A DNA stretch of 64,000 nucleotides from Rhynchonema sp. JSB1_4 (Eukaryota; Nematoda; Chromadorea; Monhysterida; Xyalidae), in assembly GCA_030248065.1 (NCBI GenBank), contig JASAMV010009294.1, forward strand, positions 1 to 64,000, written 5' to 3'. Under the pieces are notes generated by a model, which ran no database searches, had not been told where the DNA came from, and saw only the letters and a list, made by a program, of their open reading frames with translations. Made by a program: the position numbers and the translations under genes. The first letter of the stretch is position 1. The number at the start of each line of letters is the position of its first letter. This document shows positions 47,201-60,500 of this stretch, in pieces.

Positions 47201-50200
47201 TGACGACGTAGCACACACTACAAACACAAGTGTGCATGTGAATCGACGAGCATTCATTACAACCATCTTTTGATCTAAACGGACGGAATATCAAAATGCC
47301 ACAATCTTCAAAAAAAAACCTAGCAAAGCTGTACCTTGATCTGATGTGTCTGAAAGAATCGCAATGCATTCGCGCCCCTCAACGTGCCGCCGCCCTGCTG
47401 TTGCGTGGCTGGGATGTCATTGGTGCGCACTGGGAATTGCTCCGATTGACTGATGCATGACAACAGGCGTTGCAGCAGACGGGACAGACCTTGGCAGCCG
47501 TCCGGTAACACTTGCACGTGCGTACCGCGTAGCTGTGAATGACACAAGGATGTGTACGTACGTGATGACGGTTGTCGTTGTCAGATTGGACTTGTTTTAC
47601 AACGGGCGCTGCACCAACACATCGTCAGTACGGCCACGTGATAAATGTTGTTGCTATTCATGGTTGGGCCAAGTTTTTTGATGCAGAAAAATATCTCGCG
47701 CATTGCACATTACCCAGGCGTTATAAATTAAGAGTGAAAACCTATTTCAACAATCACCGCATTTCAACAACAGAGGCTCAGAACCATGGAAGTCAAAATG
47801 TGTTAGTCACCAGAGCTATGAGAATCGATAAAGGACAAGCCCGAAGGTCGTCGCATGCCGATATCACCGCTTTGGTCGGACAATCATGTTTACAATCATC
47901 GCCTCGTAAAAAGTGGAAGAAAAGAACAGTCCCGGAAATCTGTTAACCGTCAATTCGACTGAACCTCAAAATTCACCTGAATGCCCATGAACACGTCAGC
48001 GAATCGTCTGAGTCGTGTCAATCTGTCAGTGACCAGTTGTTCATTGTTTTCAGTCAAATACTTGACCAGCGCACCGACCAGACCCGAATGCGATAGTTCG
48101 AAAGCGGACAGGTCGGCTTTGAGTAGTTCGTCGCTCAGTTGGGTTAGAGGTGATGTGCCGTGGTCCTGTGAGAAGGTGTATTTGTTTTGTAAATTTTAAT
48201 ACATCGGGCAATTCATCTTTCGCGGGCTCATATGAAAATGATCGAGGCGAAGGTATTCTGAGAATTCGTGAAAGTTGAGATTCAATGCAGTTGTGTAGAG
48301 CATTCAAAGTACTCCAGCTCAATTGTATGAAGAAAATATCATTTCACGAAATAGTAGTGGCCACTGTTAGTTTTTCTATGAAGACGACAGAAAAGTAGAA
48401 TCAAACAACAGGATTTTCTGAACCAATACGATATCCGCATGTGAACAGTCAGCAGGCACATGGTTGCAGTGGTGTCGTTGGGGAGGGAAGGGAGTTACCC
48501 CCTAGTATCCGGTATCTTGATTTTTTTACCCAGGGGTATCCGGTATCCTTGACTTTTTGTCCGGGGGTGTCCTAACCTAAAATTTTACCGAAAACCGTAA
48601 AAATCGCCCATTTTTACCTTCAAAATGCTCGAAATCGCTTGCTGGGGCAAGCATAACCCCAAAATGACACGCTCATTTGGGTATCCGGTATCCTGACTTT
48701 CTGATTTCCACCGACACCACTGCATGCTTGTGCAGCATTGAAAAAATCGTCACCTCTGACAATGCACGTTTCAGCATTTTTACTATGCAGAAACAAACAG
48801 AACACACGCAAACTGGTTCCGCCTGTGAACAAACAACACCAACCGTGGTGGGATCGGTCATTTTCTTAGCGACCTGTGCCATTCTAGTAACCGTGTCACA
48901 CACATCACCATCGGATTCCGCGAAATATTGCTCCAGTAGACGCGCGGCTGAAGCAAAAAATGTTCAGGTGATTCCGACAGAACATGGATACCTTTACATT
49001 CCGACAATATGCTTGGGAGCCATACGTACGTGAAATCCATGAGGCTAATGGATCAGACAGGAGAAGCACGGGAATTGTCGGAGTATTTAATCAGAGCATC
49101 TTCTGCGAGTTTTGGTTTCTGTAGATGCAGACTCCTCAACGGATTGTTTTGCCTTGCTCAGCCTTATTACATAATTGTCGAACCATTTCTGACATAGAAT
49201 ATCGACACTGGTCAAGTCTCAAAATGAAACATCAGTCAACCAGCCAGATTTGTCGACCGCCGAATAAACCAGCAAAAGCAATCAAAATCACAACAAGCAA
49301 ACACCGACCAGTTTCCTTAATCCACGTCCTAATCCTGCGTTTCTGCTGTTGATTCAACATAGTGGCGTGATACATGGCAAAATGTTGGGGCAATCCACCA
49401 CCGGACGCTGAATGTGTGCTCGTATTACTGCCGAAAGCGGCACCTGAAATTATCCCAGTTTTGGCTATATTTTCTGCAGAAAAATTCATACTTCATGTCA
49501 AAATGGATAATTTTCTCCACAGGCATCAGAATTGTCTCAGTACCGCAAGCCAAAGGTATTGGTTTATCACCAGCTTGTGTGTCTGCGTGGTGCATGAGGT
49601 ATCATCATTGACAACGGTGATTTTGAATGAAATTCCAAAGTGAACAACACAACATCACTGTCAGGCGCCTTGAACAATGTTTCGTTCAAAGGGCGTATCT
49701 GGATTGATAGACGAATAAAATGCCCCCAACCGACCAGATTGTGCATGCGCGTTGCTCATTGCAGCCACAGCCATCGAGTTGAGCAAATAGGAATGCGCCG
49801 TCGTGCTCGGAGGAGGCATCGACAGAAATTGCTGAAACATTTGGTATTGTGTAGTGTTTGCTTCAATTAGAATAAGGTTCCTTAAAGCTGCTGGTTAACA
49901 ACCCTTCGACCGCCCTTGATCTTGGGGGTAGTATATATAAACAAAGTTTGGACATCGTGTTACTCGACCCTAATCTCGTGAGCCGATTGGTTGCTTCCTG
50001 ATGTTTCACGGCCACGTTGAAGTTTGCCCCTCGTGAAAAAAACCGAAAAAATTTGAAACGCTGCTGTGACACAAATAGGCTGTTTCAAAGTTTGACACTA
50101 GAGTGACAGCAACCTCCAACAGCGTGCCGAAAACCGCAATGCACAATAGCTGTTGAAACGTCCGCATTGTTGAATAAAAAAATAAAAGGTTTCAAAAACC

Positions 50201-51467
50201 TGGCCATTTTTTGTTAGGATTTTCTACTCGTATAATTTTAAGCATCTGTGGTGAATGAAATAAGTTGTCAATTACAAATAAAAATCCTCTAATTATCAAG
50301 TTTTTTGTTTGTGCTCCCCAGTTTTCAAAACCCTACACAGCTCACACAATGTTTACCACAACATGCGCAAGGCAGCCATTCCACAGCGCACACACAACGA
50401 CAACACACAGCCGGCACAGCGCCAACACAGCAATGTTTCAGCTGGCAAGCTTTGTTGTGTGTGTGCGCTGTGGAATGGCTGCCTTGCGCATGTTGTGGTT
50501 AACATTGTGTGAGCTGTGTAGGGTTTTGAAAACTGGGGAGCACAAACAAAAAACTTGATAATTAAGGGATTTTTATTTGTAATTGACAACTTATTTCACT
50601 CACCACAGATGCTTAAAATTATACGAGTAAAAAATCCTAACAAAAATGGCCAGGTTTCTGAAACCTTTTATTTTTTTATTCAACAATGTGGACGTTTCAA
50701 CAGCTATTGTGCATTGCGGTTTTCGGCACACTGTTGGAGGTTGCTGTCACTCTAGTGTCAAACTTTGAAACAGCCTATTCGTGTCACAGCAGCGTTTCAA
50801 ATTTTTTCGGTTTTTTTCACGAGGGGCAAACTTCAACGTGGCCGTGAAACATCAGGAAGCAACCAATCGGCTAACCAGATTAGGGTCGAGTAACACGATG
50901 TCCAAACTTTGTTTATATATACTACCCCCAAGATCAAGCGCGGTCGAAGGGTTGTTAACCAGCACCTTTAATTATCTGAAAAGATCGCGAAAATAAACAT
51001 TCATTCGCCAACAACATTTCGCCAGCCAACTGAACTGTAAACGCAACTACACAAGCATCATCATTCATGTCGCGAGAAATATAGGTAACGATCAATAACG
51101 AGGTCAACAATACGAACCTGGAAAGCAGTCTGATTGAGTGCAGTAGCGGTTTGTGGTTGGACAACAGTCACATTCGTGTGTGTGCTGCTGTTATTGGCAC
51201 TGGTTGCTGCTGGCACACTCGCACTCGTCGTCGTGGTCGCCGTCAGGGGATTGTGGATCACTGGTGTTGGCATCACAGCACCTGACAAGGGATCTACTCA
51301 TTGAGGCACCTTGGACGAGTGAAACACAGCTCGATGTCAGGGAAATTCCCGAATAAGTTTCGTATTTTCCAGATTTGGACGAGAAGAACCATCGACTAAC
51401 CAGGCGGTGGTGTCAACAAATGCACTTGGACAGCACCAGCAGCATTCGATTGCGATGTCTCGCTGCT

Positions 51468-51500
<33 letters not shown>

Positions 51501-54500
51501 ACTGGTGGTGTTGCTGCTTGCAGCACTCGACGCCACGTGGATCGTTGTGCCAACGTTCGGTGGCTGAACATGCACGCGAGCTTATTCACTGATCAGAATA
51601 TTGCTTGTGGCAGTTCACAGTGGATTCTTGCACGGTACCATATGTCGTCATTACGTCGCCACAGCAATATAATGACAGGCAGAATTATGACACACAGAAA
51701 GGGAAACGGCGGTTTAATGACCGACTTCGATTACATATACTCAAAGGTTTATAAGATTTTTTTGAAATGAACCGCGTTACAGTGCATAACTGGCCAACTT
51801 CGCGGGCAGCAGCGCAAAATTTTGCTACATGTTTCAACAAACCAGCATTTCAAAACAATCTGAACAAACAAGAACACGACGTACCAAATTCGGTGTCGGC
51901 GCTCCACTCGGCAGCGGTACCGTGTTCCTGTGCCGCGTCACTGCCGCAGCTGTCGTCCCTTGTTGCTGCTGTGCGGCTGCCGCCTGCTGAGCCACGATGT
52001 GCCTGCAAATATAAACAATAATGCAATGTCCTAAATTCAATGTTTTTCAGGCAAATGGTGCATCGTCATCGATGGGAATGCAGCGGCAGTTATCATTTGG
52101 ATAAAAAATCTAATGAAGCCACGGATAAACAAAAGAGAGCAGAATGTAATAATAATGAACAGCTGTGAGTTTTGCCCGTTTCGGGCTGTTTTCACAGACG
52201 GGTGATGTGCCAGGCCTAGTCGGTGCGAACTTCTCTGGCCAACTGACCTCCAAAAGGACCTCGAAACTATGAAATTTTTCATTGTATCATACACGTCCAG
52301 GTGAAGCAGTTACATAAAACTTAAAAAAAGTCCAACGATTGTCCGTCACAGCAAGCCTGAGCCTCACCGTCGTTTCGTGCGCCTTGTGCTGGGTGCGCTG
52401 GGCAGTGGGAAATGTTCGTGATCCCTTGTCCCGCCAGAAGCACTGGCGCCTGATTGTGGTATACTGCTGGTCGATCTGGCCGTGTGCAGGGACGAACTGC
52501 TAGCACTGCTGCGACCGAACGCTGGTAGACGCAGTGAGTTGAGGAATGCTGCAGCAAACACTCCATTCAGTGATACGCTCAAGCCAGTTGATTGATAAAC
52601 TACCATTCGATTAAATATACGATCCATGAACTAATGAGGCAAAGGCCAAACCAAAAACGCTAATTACGATACGTGTGATTATTCACATGGCCCAAAGCAT
52701 GGTACTGGAGAAAATCAGCAGAAAATCGGGTTACCGTCTATTAGGTCCGCTGCCTATCACACATGGTCCTAAGCTTTCTGGCACAAAGTGGCCAGCTCCG
52801 AAAGAACCCGTGCAACCATAACTAGACCCAAGCGTACCTTTCCTACGCGACTCCTTGCCAGCACTGGTATTGGCAGTGGATCGTGAGCCCGAGCTTGTGT
52901 GTTTGCTGCCACCAGACGCACTGTTGTTGTGGGCGGCTGCTGACGCGGCTGATGTGGCACTCGATGACAGAGTCACCATTGAGTTGGATAGTTCCGATGC
53001 CGAGTAGGCCTGTGTCAACAGAGGTCCATATACTACATCTAATATGCTGATCGGTCCGTACGATCCAGTTCAGACTCGCGACTTTTTGCATCAACAAAAT
53101 TTTGAGCTTTGCTCATCACCCGGTACCTGGCACTAGGGTTAAAGAGATGTCGAGTGCCAAAGAAGTGTAGGTGTCGGGTGCTTCCAGATATCGGGTGTCC
53201 GACACCCGACACTACGGTTCAAAAGATCAGTTTTGCTGAGAGAAGAATTTTGAGAGAAAAATTTCTTCGAACCAAACGGTTAGACGCAGAACGTGACATT
53301 TTGGTGTTCATTTCGTGTGGAAAAAAGCTCGAATTCAGTAACTTGAGCCAAAAATTGCACTAATGATGCAAATGAGCAAAAACTTGCTTGTTTTTGCTCC
53401 AAAAAACTGGATGTCGGGTGTCGGCTCTCTACTCAGATGTCGGGTACTTCCAGATGTCGGGTACCGCGACCTCTAAACCTACCCCACACCTTCACTTTTT
53501 GTATCAAAACCCGACACGTACACATTTGGTTTCCGACACCCGTCATTGCCCTATCCCTACTCATCACATTAGCTTTAACCAGGCAGCTGACAAGCAACGT
53601 CGTCTAAAGGTAGAGAAAGTTTCTGCCATATGCTTTGTGGAGCGGTTCCGTTTGCAAATGTTTTGAAACCTAGCTATAAAAGATTTCGTAATTCGGAAAT
53701 GGGTTGCTTTGTCCCATGCAGAAATGAAGAATCGTAACCGACGAACCAATCTAAGTATTTGTTAGGGAGCAAAGATATGTACTGCTCGCTCACCTGTCTG
53801 TGCAACCCGTCATCCCTGTATCGAGGTGCAGCTGGCGAAGTGTGCGGTGTGTCATCCAAGGACAAATTGGCCAGTTTTTGCAGTTGGTGCACAACGCCTG
53901 AAAATCAATGGCAAATAATTTCAGGTTTTCTGTCTTAGTTTCTGGTTACGTTTTCGTTCTGCGCTGGCCTGAGCTTAAATCGCCGATTGTTCAGTGTTAG
54001 GGAACGCGGTGAATGTCTGATCAGATTACTAATCAATAAGGGAATTACCGATCTTAATCCCTGAAATGGTTCACTCGCACGACATGTGGTTTCCTGAGGT
54101 AATACAACCGGTTTTCTAAGGTTATTCAACATGTGAGTGTGCGAGATAAAATCAGCCTGTCCATCAAAGTCATCTTTCCTCGCACGACTCGCGACCGTGC
54201 GACACACGACCGCAACTACGAACCAACCTTCCCGTCTGAACGCGCCCACATAAATGGCAGGCAATTTTTCAGCGAGCAAAGCCACAATCTGTATGGCCGC
54301 CGCCACCGTTGGCAAGTCCTTGCTGCGCTGAGAGGATAGTGCGGACGCGATGTGACTGAAAAGTAAGGGAGCATAAATAGGATAAACGGTGATTCATAAA
54401 AAAACAAACGAAAATTACAGCGTTGTTGTAAATTGACCATACGTAGAAAATGACAGCACTCACCAAGCAAACTGTACATTGAGCAAAACAGTGTTGAGCA

Positions 54501-57500
54501 GCTCGGAACTGCTGGGGTAGATCATTCGCAACATTGTGCGCATCGACTCGAACCGGATTAGTGGGCCGGACTGTACCAATCAAATATTGTTGTCGGTTGA
54601 TTCCGCCGTTTCATTAATTGTAACACAACTTGTGTGTGACACAAAAAAATCTAGGTGCTCTACCAGTGGCGGATACAGCCTTTGGCCAAGGGGGACCAAA
54701 TCTAAAAAGTTGTTTTTATCTAGTGCTTGTTCCATTTCTTGAAAAGTCATTTTTATCTAGTGCTTGGTTAGAATTTCGCGCTTCTTACATCAAATGTCAT
54801 ACAAAATGTGGCAATGCGCGCGAAAATTTTTGGACTTATTACGCGCGCGAAAGCCAAATTTCATTGAAAATGGGTATATCTGACGCGTGAAGCGCGCGAT
54901 TTTTGGACTTTTGAATTGTATCAGAGTGAAAAACCCTGCGATTTAGGGATCCTTTTTCCTTCTTCCTTCCGAAACGGTGTCCCCTCTTCAGGGGTCAAAT
55001 GGACCAAAGGGGGGCACTGCCCCTGTGGTCTCTCCTGGATCCGCCCTTGTACTCTACACGTTTGCAAGTTTTAGAGTTTGTTTGTGACAAGTTTTACAGC
55101 AGTACAGCACTAATGTCCGGCTATTTTTGACATAATACATTATCACGTAAACATTTCCGGCTTCCAAAAATGACAGATTTAGGATCGTGTGTTTGACTTG
55201 AATCACTCCATCTGCACCAGCGCCCCACGCGTTATTGTAAGTGCAACAAACGTACCGAAGAAGCATCGATTTCAACCAGCACAGGGAACAGCGATTTGAT
55301 CACTGATGCCGACAAATCGGGATCGGATTCGAGTAGTTTCTCGCGCGGGTCCACATCGCTCGATGAATCGGTTTTCGCTGAAAAAAAACAAGAAGTTTTT
55401 GTGATTTTCTAGCGTGTTTTAGAGCTAATGAAACACAAAAAATGTATTACCCGCTGCCCATAAGAAATGGACAGTTTTCCTTCTATTATTTAGTCATTCT
55501 GTGTACACAAATGACAACAAAAAACACTAAAAATTAAAACAAATAAAGCTCCCCCAACCCTCCCATCCAACCTTTCTGTCTGTTGTTCGTCTTCCTCTGC
55601 ACCTGTCTCACATTACCAGATGTTTCATCGGCTTGTTGCATTCGTTGTATGTCGACAACACTGGTTGACTGACCATTGCCCGATGACAAAGGCACCGATC
55701 GATCACCGCATTGATACGACATCTGAGGACAAAGCAACACCTGGTTGGCGCCAGGAGATTCATGCTCAAAGTTCAAGTTCTCTAGAACCATCCGTGCATG
55801 ACGGCCAGTCTGGAGCCGGACTTTTCGCCAATATGTACCACATGCTGCAACTTTGCTGCGTAAGCAAGCATTGTTGAGAAAACACTCAACCCCAAAATGG
55901 TCAAACTGCACGCGACCATAATCTGGATCCCTCGCAAGCTTCACCCCAACAAACGCTTTTATGATACTTGCTTGTGTCAAAGCGAATAACCGTCAAAACC
56001 CCAAGAAAATTTGCAAAAATGGCAGCACAAAGACCCAAAACCATGCACTGCGCACCACTAAAGTGCACCCACCTCCAACAGTCTCGATTCATACCACTGA
56101 AAGTTGTGCCACTGCCCCGTCTCATCACAGAACTGCCATGTGGTCGTGCCAAAGTCGGCGTTGATTGGTTGACGTGTTAGCGCACCGTCAATTTCGAATA
56201 ACGCGCCTGATTTACAAATATGGGTGATGTTTCGGATGCTTAGTTGTTGTTGTTGGTCTGTGCGCGTGCAACGTGTGCACTGCGTTTGAAGGGCACTGGC
56301 TCAGAGACATGGCTAGTTGTAATCAAGGTTTCTGTGTGAAACATCAGCTAATGTAGGTATGATGACATCATTGCCTGAGTGACGGAAGCTTTAATTTTGC
56401 CGATAAGTCGAACAATACCTGTAGTTGGCAAACGCGGCAATAGTTCGCCAATGAGCAACACAATCTCTTGTAGCTGTTGGGAGGGACGATTGAGCAGCTA
56501 AAATTGTTGCAATTCTAGGTCACCACTTCTAACCACCAAATCGTTGTTTCCTTTTCAAAACAAATCAAGTTACCTCAAAGTCCACAGCATTGATATCATC
56601 GGAGCCAGTGAGCAGTACACGCAAAGTGCGCGCCAGACCTGCAATGATGAAATCAAGACGATAAAATGTTTCATTATGCGCATAATTTGGACGAGTGGCA
56701 GTTATTGTGTGCTAATGCACCGTCTTGCACAAGCAATATAACGAACCCATTTGCAACAATTGCACAGCCAAATGCGGACATCTGACGCACAATTGACGCA
56801 ACATTCGAATCACCGATTGGAATGACGCCGGGCCGACGGCTGGTGGTTGGGTCAGTAACTGAAACATTGTTATCAATGACAACCGTCTTTCAGTTTATGA
56901 CTTATGTATTATTTGCACATGTCTGCGAGAAGATGCTCGTCAATAGGCTGCTCAGCCAATAGTAAATGTTTCATGGACACTGTGGTTCGCAGTTTTCAAT
57001 CCCGTCTTGTAACATCACGGCAGCAGGCTAAAGAAACACCAAAACGACAAAATAAAATTCGTAATACATACCAAATGTTGTACGTTGGTTAATAAGCCAT
57101 GTGACGCCATTTCTGTCAATTTATCGGGAGCGTTGCGCATGTTTTCGACTAAGCGTGCGAACAGAGTGCAAACTGATTCCAGCGCGCGTTTATCCTGAAA
57201 ACAAAGTAATTTTCGTTATCATTGAACATGAAAATGAGATTCTTTGGGTAAGCAGGTACAGCGCACAACAATCAACGCATCGGATTCAGAATTTTTACCC
57301 AAATATGTAATCCTGTTTCAGAAATCAAAATAAAAATTACATACTTCCAACATGAACCGTTGCGTCAATTCAGGCAAGCACGGTTGGACGTGCTGTTGAA
57401 AATCATGTGCCGACACGTAATTGGCACAATTGGCGGCAATGTTCAGTGCGACACGTTGCGAGGCCGCGTTGAAAAAGTCGAGATGACTGATGGTTGCTGC

Positions 57501-60500
57501 GATTCCGCCCTGGACATGTGGGCAAAGGACTCTCATATGAATTAGCTAACGAAAAACCACATACTGGATGGTTCACGAGCACTAACATTCTGCATCACGG
57601 CTTTTCCGTGTCTGCGCGACAAAATTTCGAGCGCGGCCAGGGCCTGTTCGGCCACGTCAATGCATTCGATGCGCGTCAACTGAAATACCACATCTGTTTG
57701 TATAAAAATTCATGGAACATCATCCGCTTACCTTATTCAACAGCAATGGGACAGCGTCCACAAGCAGCGGTACGGCACGCGGCAACGCTTCCAACAAATT
57801 CGTGATGCATCGGGTCACCGTCAGCATCTGAATCATGAAATAAAAAAAATCGTTTCAATACATAAAACAACCAGACATCAGAACCGAAATTATTTTTGAG
57901 AAGAATGGCATGCTGCTCAGCCAATAGTAATGGTTTCATGGATACTGCGGTTGGCAGCTCAACCCCGTCTTGTAACATCATTGCAGCACATATTTTGTCG
58001 CTTTAAAAAATGGTATTGAAGAAATTATTGAAAAAAAGTAAAATGTTTCTGTTCACGTGTTTAGCTCAGTTCGTTGGTTCGTTGCGTCGTATTTCTGACC
58101 ACCAACTTTTTATTGCATGCAGACGAACTTTTACTAGTTTTTGGAGTGAAGTTGTGATCTAGAAGGAAGATGGAGCGGCAAGTCCAAACACAAATTAACT
58201 CCGTCCCCATCCCCACACCGACCAATTCCAGATTGTGTTCATTGTGCTGCAAACATTGACACAACGCCTGCACCACATCCCTGACAGGCAGCGTCTGCAG
58301 ACTGTCCTCATTGCCCAACAACAACATTTCGGCCAATTCAAACGCGGCATTCTGTTGTCGCGCTTCATCGCCGCTGCGCAGTGCTTCCAGTAGACTCGAC
58401 ATCTTGGCATCTGGCACAAGGATTAGATTTGGTTAAACATCACTGATCAGTACGGTATTGATCTGTCTGTCTGGATCGTAGAGGCGGATGGAAAACAAAA
58501 TAAAATGTTTACGACCATGGCGTGAAAGCTGCTTTCTTTGCTCATCAGTGCTGGCAGCAAGTAGAATTTAGAACTATTTTTTGAATTCTAGACATTTTTG
58601 AATTCCATTACAGTGAGGTAAGGACGGCGTTCATCAGCTGAAACGTGCGTCATGCACCCAAACCGTAAAAGTAAATGATAGGTTGTGTAAAAAGAATGTG
58701 TCCCATCACCACAATACAATACAAATCCGCCACTCACTGTGCTGATGTGCAGCGCCGGCGAGCATCTGTTGCACGCGGGGCACAAGCGAGCCCAGAAAGT
58801 GACTGGCAGCGGCAGCGCCCGAACTCCGAGTGCTCTGCGCCATTTCGGCGGCGGCTGCGGCCACCTGCGGTAGCAGTTGACAGAAGGATAAGCGGCCATG
58901 AGAGAATGTTTCACTGATGTCATTATATCACTGTGCAATCTGCTGGCACCGTAGTCGTTAGGCAAAATAGGTTATATAATGTCAGAGAAATGCACAACTC
59001 TCAAGCAAGAATCGCTGTGCAGATTACTAGGTTCTGCGTGATTTCACGTATTTTTCAAACATCATAAATTTGCTCGGCTGTAGACCATGAGTGAACAATA
59101 TTTACGCCAGTCGGAATTAGGATTAGAGGTCGGAAGGGGTTACCTGACTCCCGACACCCGACCCGACATCTGAGAAAAAAGCCGACACCCGACAGTTCCA
59201 AAAAAACCGACGCCGGACATCTAGTTTTGAAAAAATCCGACACCCGACACCTATTTTTGGACTAAAAACAGGCAAATTTCTGCTCATTTGCATCATTAGT
59301 GCAATTTGTTTGGCTCAAGTTGCTGAATTCAAGTATTTTCACACGAAATAAACATCAAAATGTCACATTCGGCGTCTTCGGAAACATTTGGCTCGAAGAA
59401 AATTTTCTCTCAAAATTTTTCTCCCAGCAAAACTAATGTTTTGAACCGTAAGTGTGAGCTGTCGGGTCCCAAAAAACCCGACACCCGACATCTGGAGTTA
59501 CCCGACACCTACACGTTTTTGACACCCGACATCTCCTAGCCCTAGTTGGAATCAATATACAAATACGAAATCGTTGGATAGCATGTCGTTGCGACACGCG
59601 AACGCCTGTTAGATGTCAGCAAAGTGCATAAACCACGACATCTCCCTCACCTGTTGCTGACTGAGAGTGGTAACAATCGAGCTGGTGAACTGGCTCAACT
59701 GATGCTGTTGTTGTTCACTATTCGCTGTATTCGACGGATACACTCGTGTGCTGACTGCGGATGTTCCACCACTGGCTGCAACCGGATTCACTGTTGTCCC
59801 TGTTGCACTCGACTGACGTTGTTGGCCCAGGCCGGCGCTGCTGCAAAGTGTGCTCAAGCAAACATCACAAACATCGTTCCTGTGAGCATGTTTCGTCTAC
59901 GTGTTACATTACGTGTGGTATGGTACATTCATACTGACGAAGAGTCGGTGCACCGTCGTCTGTGGTGAAATCAGGTGGGAACGACTGGGGCAACCAAAAC
60001 TATTCACATTCAGTTTGCCATCGAGGAGATAACATTGAGATAACACACTTAACTTTGATGACATAGCAGTGCTCAGAGTGGTTTTCAACATATTTTGGGG
60101 TTCTGAAATTAAAACAAGTCATCATCGCACTGCGTGAATATCTGACTCACAGAATCAAGCGAGTCATCCTCTATCAAACCAATAACACGTAAAAATCGCA
60201 TAAGATGCAAAAGACACAAAAACAAGGCGAAATCGACCAACTTTGCGCTCTGACAGATGCCCGTTGTGGCGACGTTCGGTGCTGGACCGGTCAACAGATC
60301 AACGTGCGGATGGAAGGTGGCCGCTGTGAGGCCGATGTCCTGCGCAAATACGATCTCATTAGCATTTTGAGAATATTATTTGTTGAATTTTGAACACCAC
60401 ATCTATAAATTCGTGCTCAGCGTTGGAAAGTACTCGACACAAGACCATTCAGATTTGACTTTGATTGATCGGTCATCATTGCACAATCTTGGCGGCAGAT

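Larger units (their letters stand above)
43804..48165 (-). other. TRIP12: TRIP12 conserved middle region exons
   Basis: Exons in coding order include 48165-47977 ([19 protein letters not shown]), about 47530-47338 ([25 protein letters not shown]), about 47150-47000 ([12 protein letters not shown]), 46481-46408 (acidic DDDDLD), about 46227-46123 ([16 protein letters not shown]), about 45735-45645 ([19 protein letters not shown]), 45345-45172 (basic [11 protein letters not shown] linker), about 44857-44785 ([15 protein letters not shown]), 44358-44198 ([15 protein letters not shown]) and 43960-43804 ([27 protein letters not shown]). These follow the order of the same segments in animal TRIP12. 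Boundaries marked 'about' were not fixed to the base. Confidence 0.8.
48873..55377 (-). other. TRIP12: TRIP12 linker and post-WWE exons
   Basis: Exons in coding order: 55377-55256 ([17 protein letters not shown]), 54570-54464 ([16 protein letters not shown]), 54355-54228 ([20 protein letters not shown]), 53897-53794 ([14 protein letters not shown]), 53009-52838 (Ser/Ala-rich, ending basic ESRRK), 52548-52368, 52003-51885 (Ala/Gln-rich), 51563-51401 (11-Asn run), 51281-51118 (Thr/Asn-rich), about 49835-49700, about 49443-49326, and 48947-48873 ([16 protein letters not shown]). The first four are conserved with TRIP12; the middle exons are low-complexity and species-specific. Confidence 0.75.
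56419..58410 (-). other. TRIP12: TRIP12 exons for armadillo-like repeats
   Basis: Exons in coding order: 58410-58222 ([20 protein letters not shown]), about 57825-57733 ([20 protein letters not shown]), about 57690-57590 ([20 protein letters not shown]), about 57515-57345 ([20 protein letters not shown]), 57196-about 57073 ([19 protein letters not shown]), 56861-56747 ([20 protein letters not shown]), 56638-56574, 56497-56419 ([16 protein letters not shown]). This is the substrate- or partner-binding helical repeat region of TRIP12. Confidence 0.85.

Noticed and set aside
49863..50996. A repeated 50-residue frame ([12 protein letters not shown]...) on both strands as a gene pair
   Set aside because: It is the same sequence in the two arms of the palindrome; no domain, no start context, and it ends arbitrarily near the arm tips.
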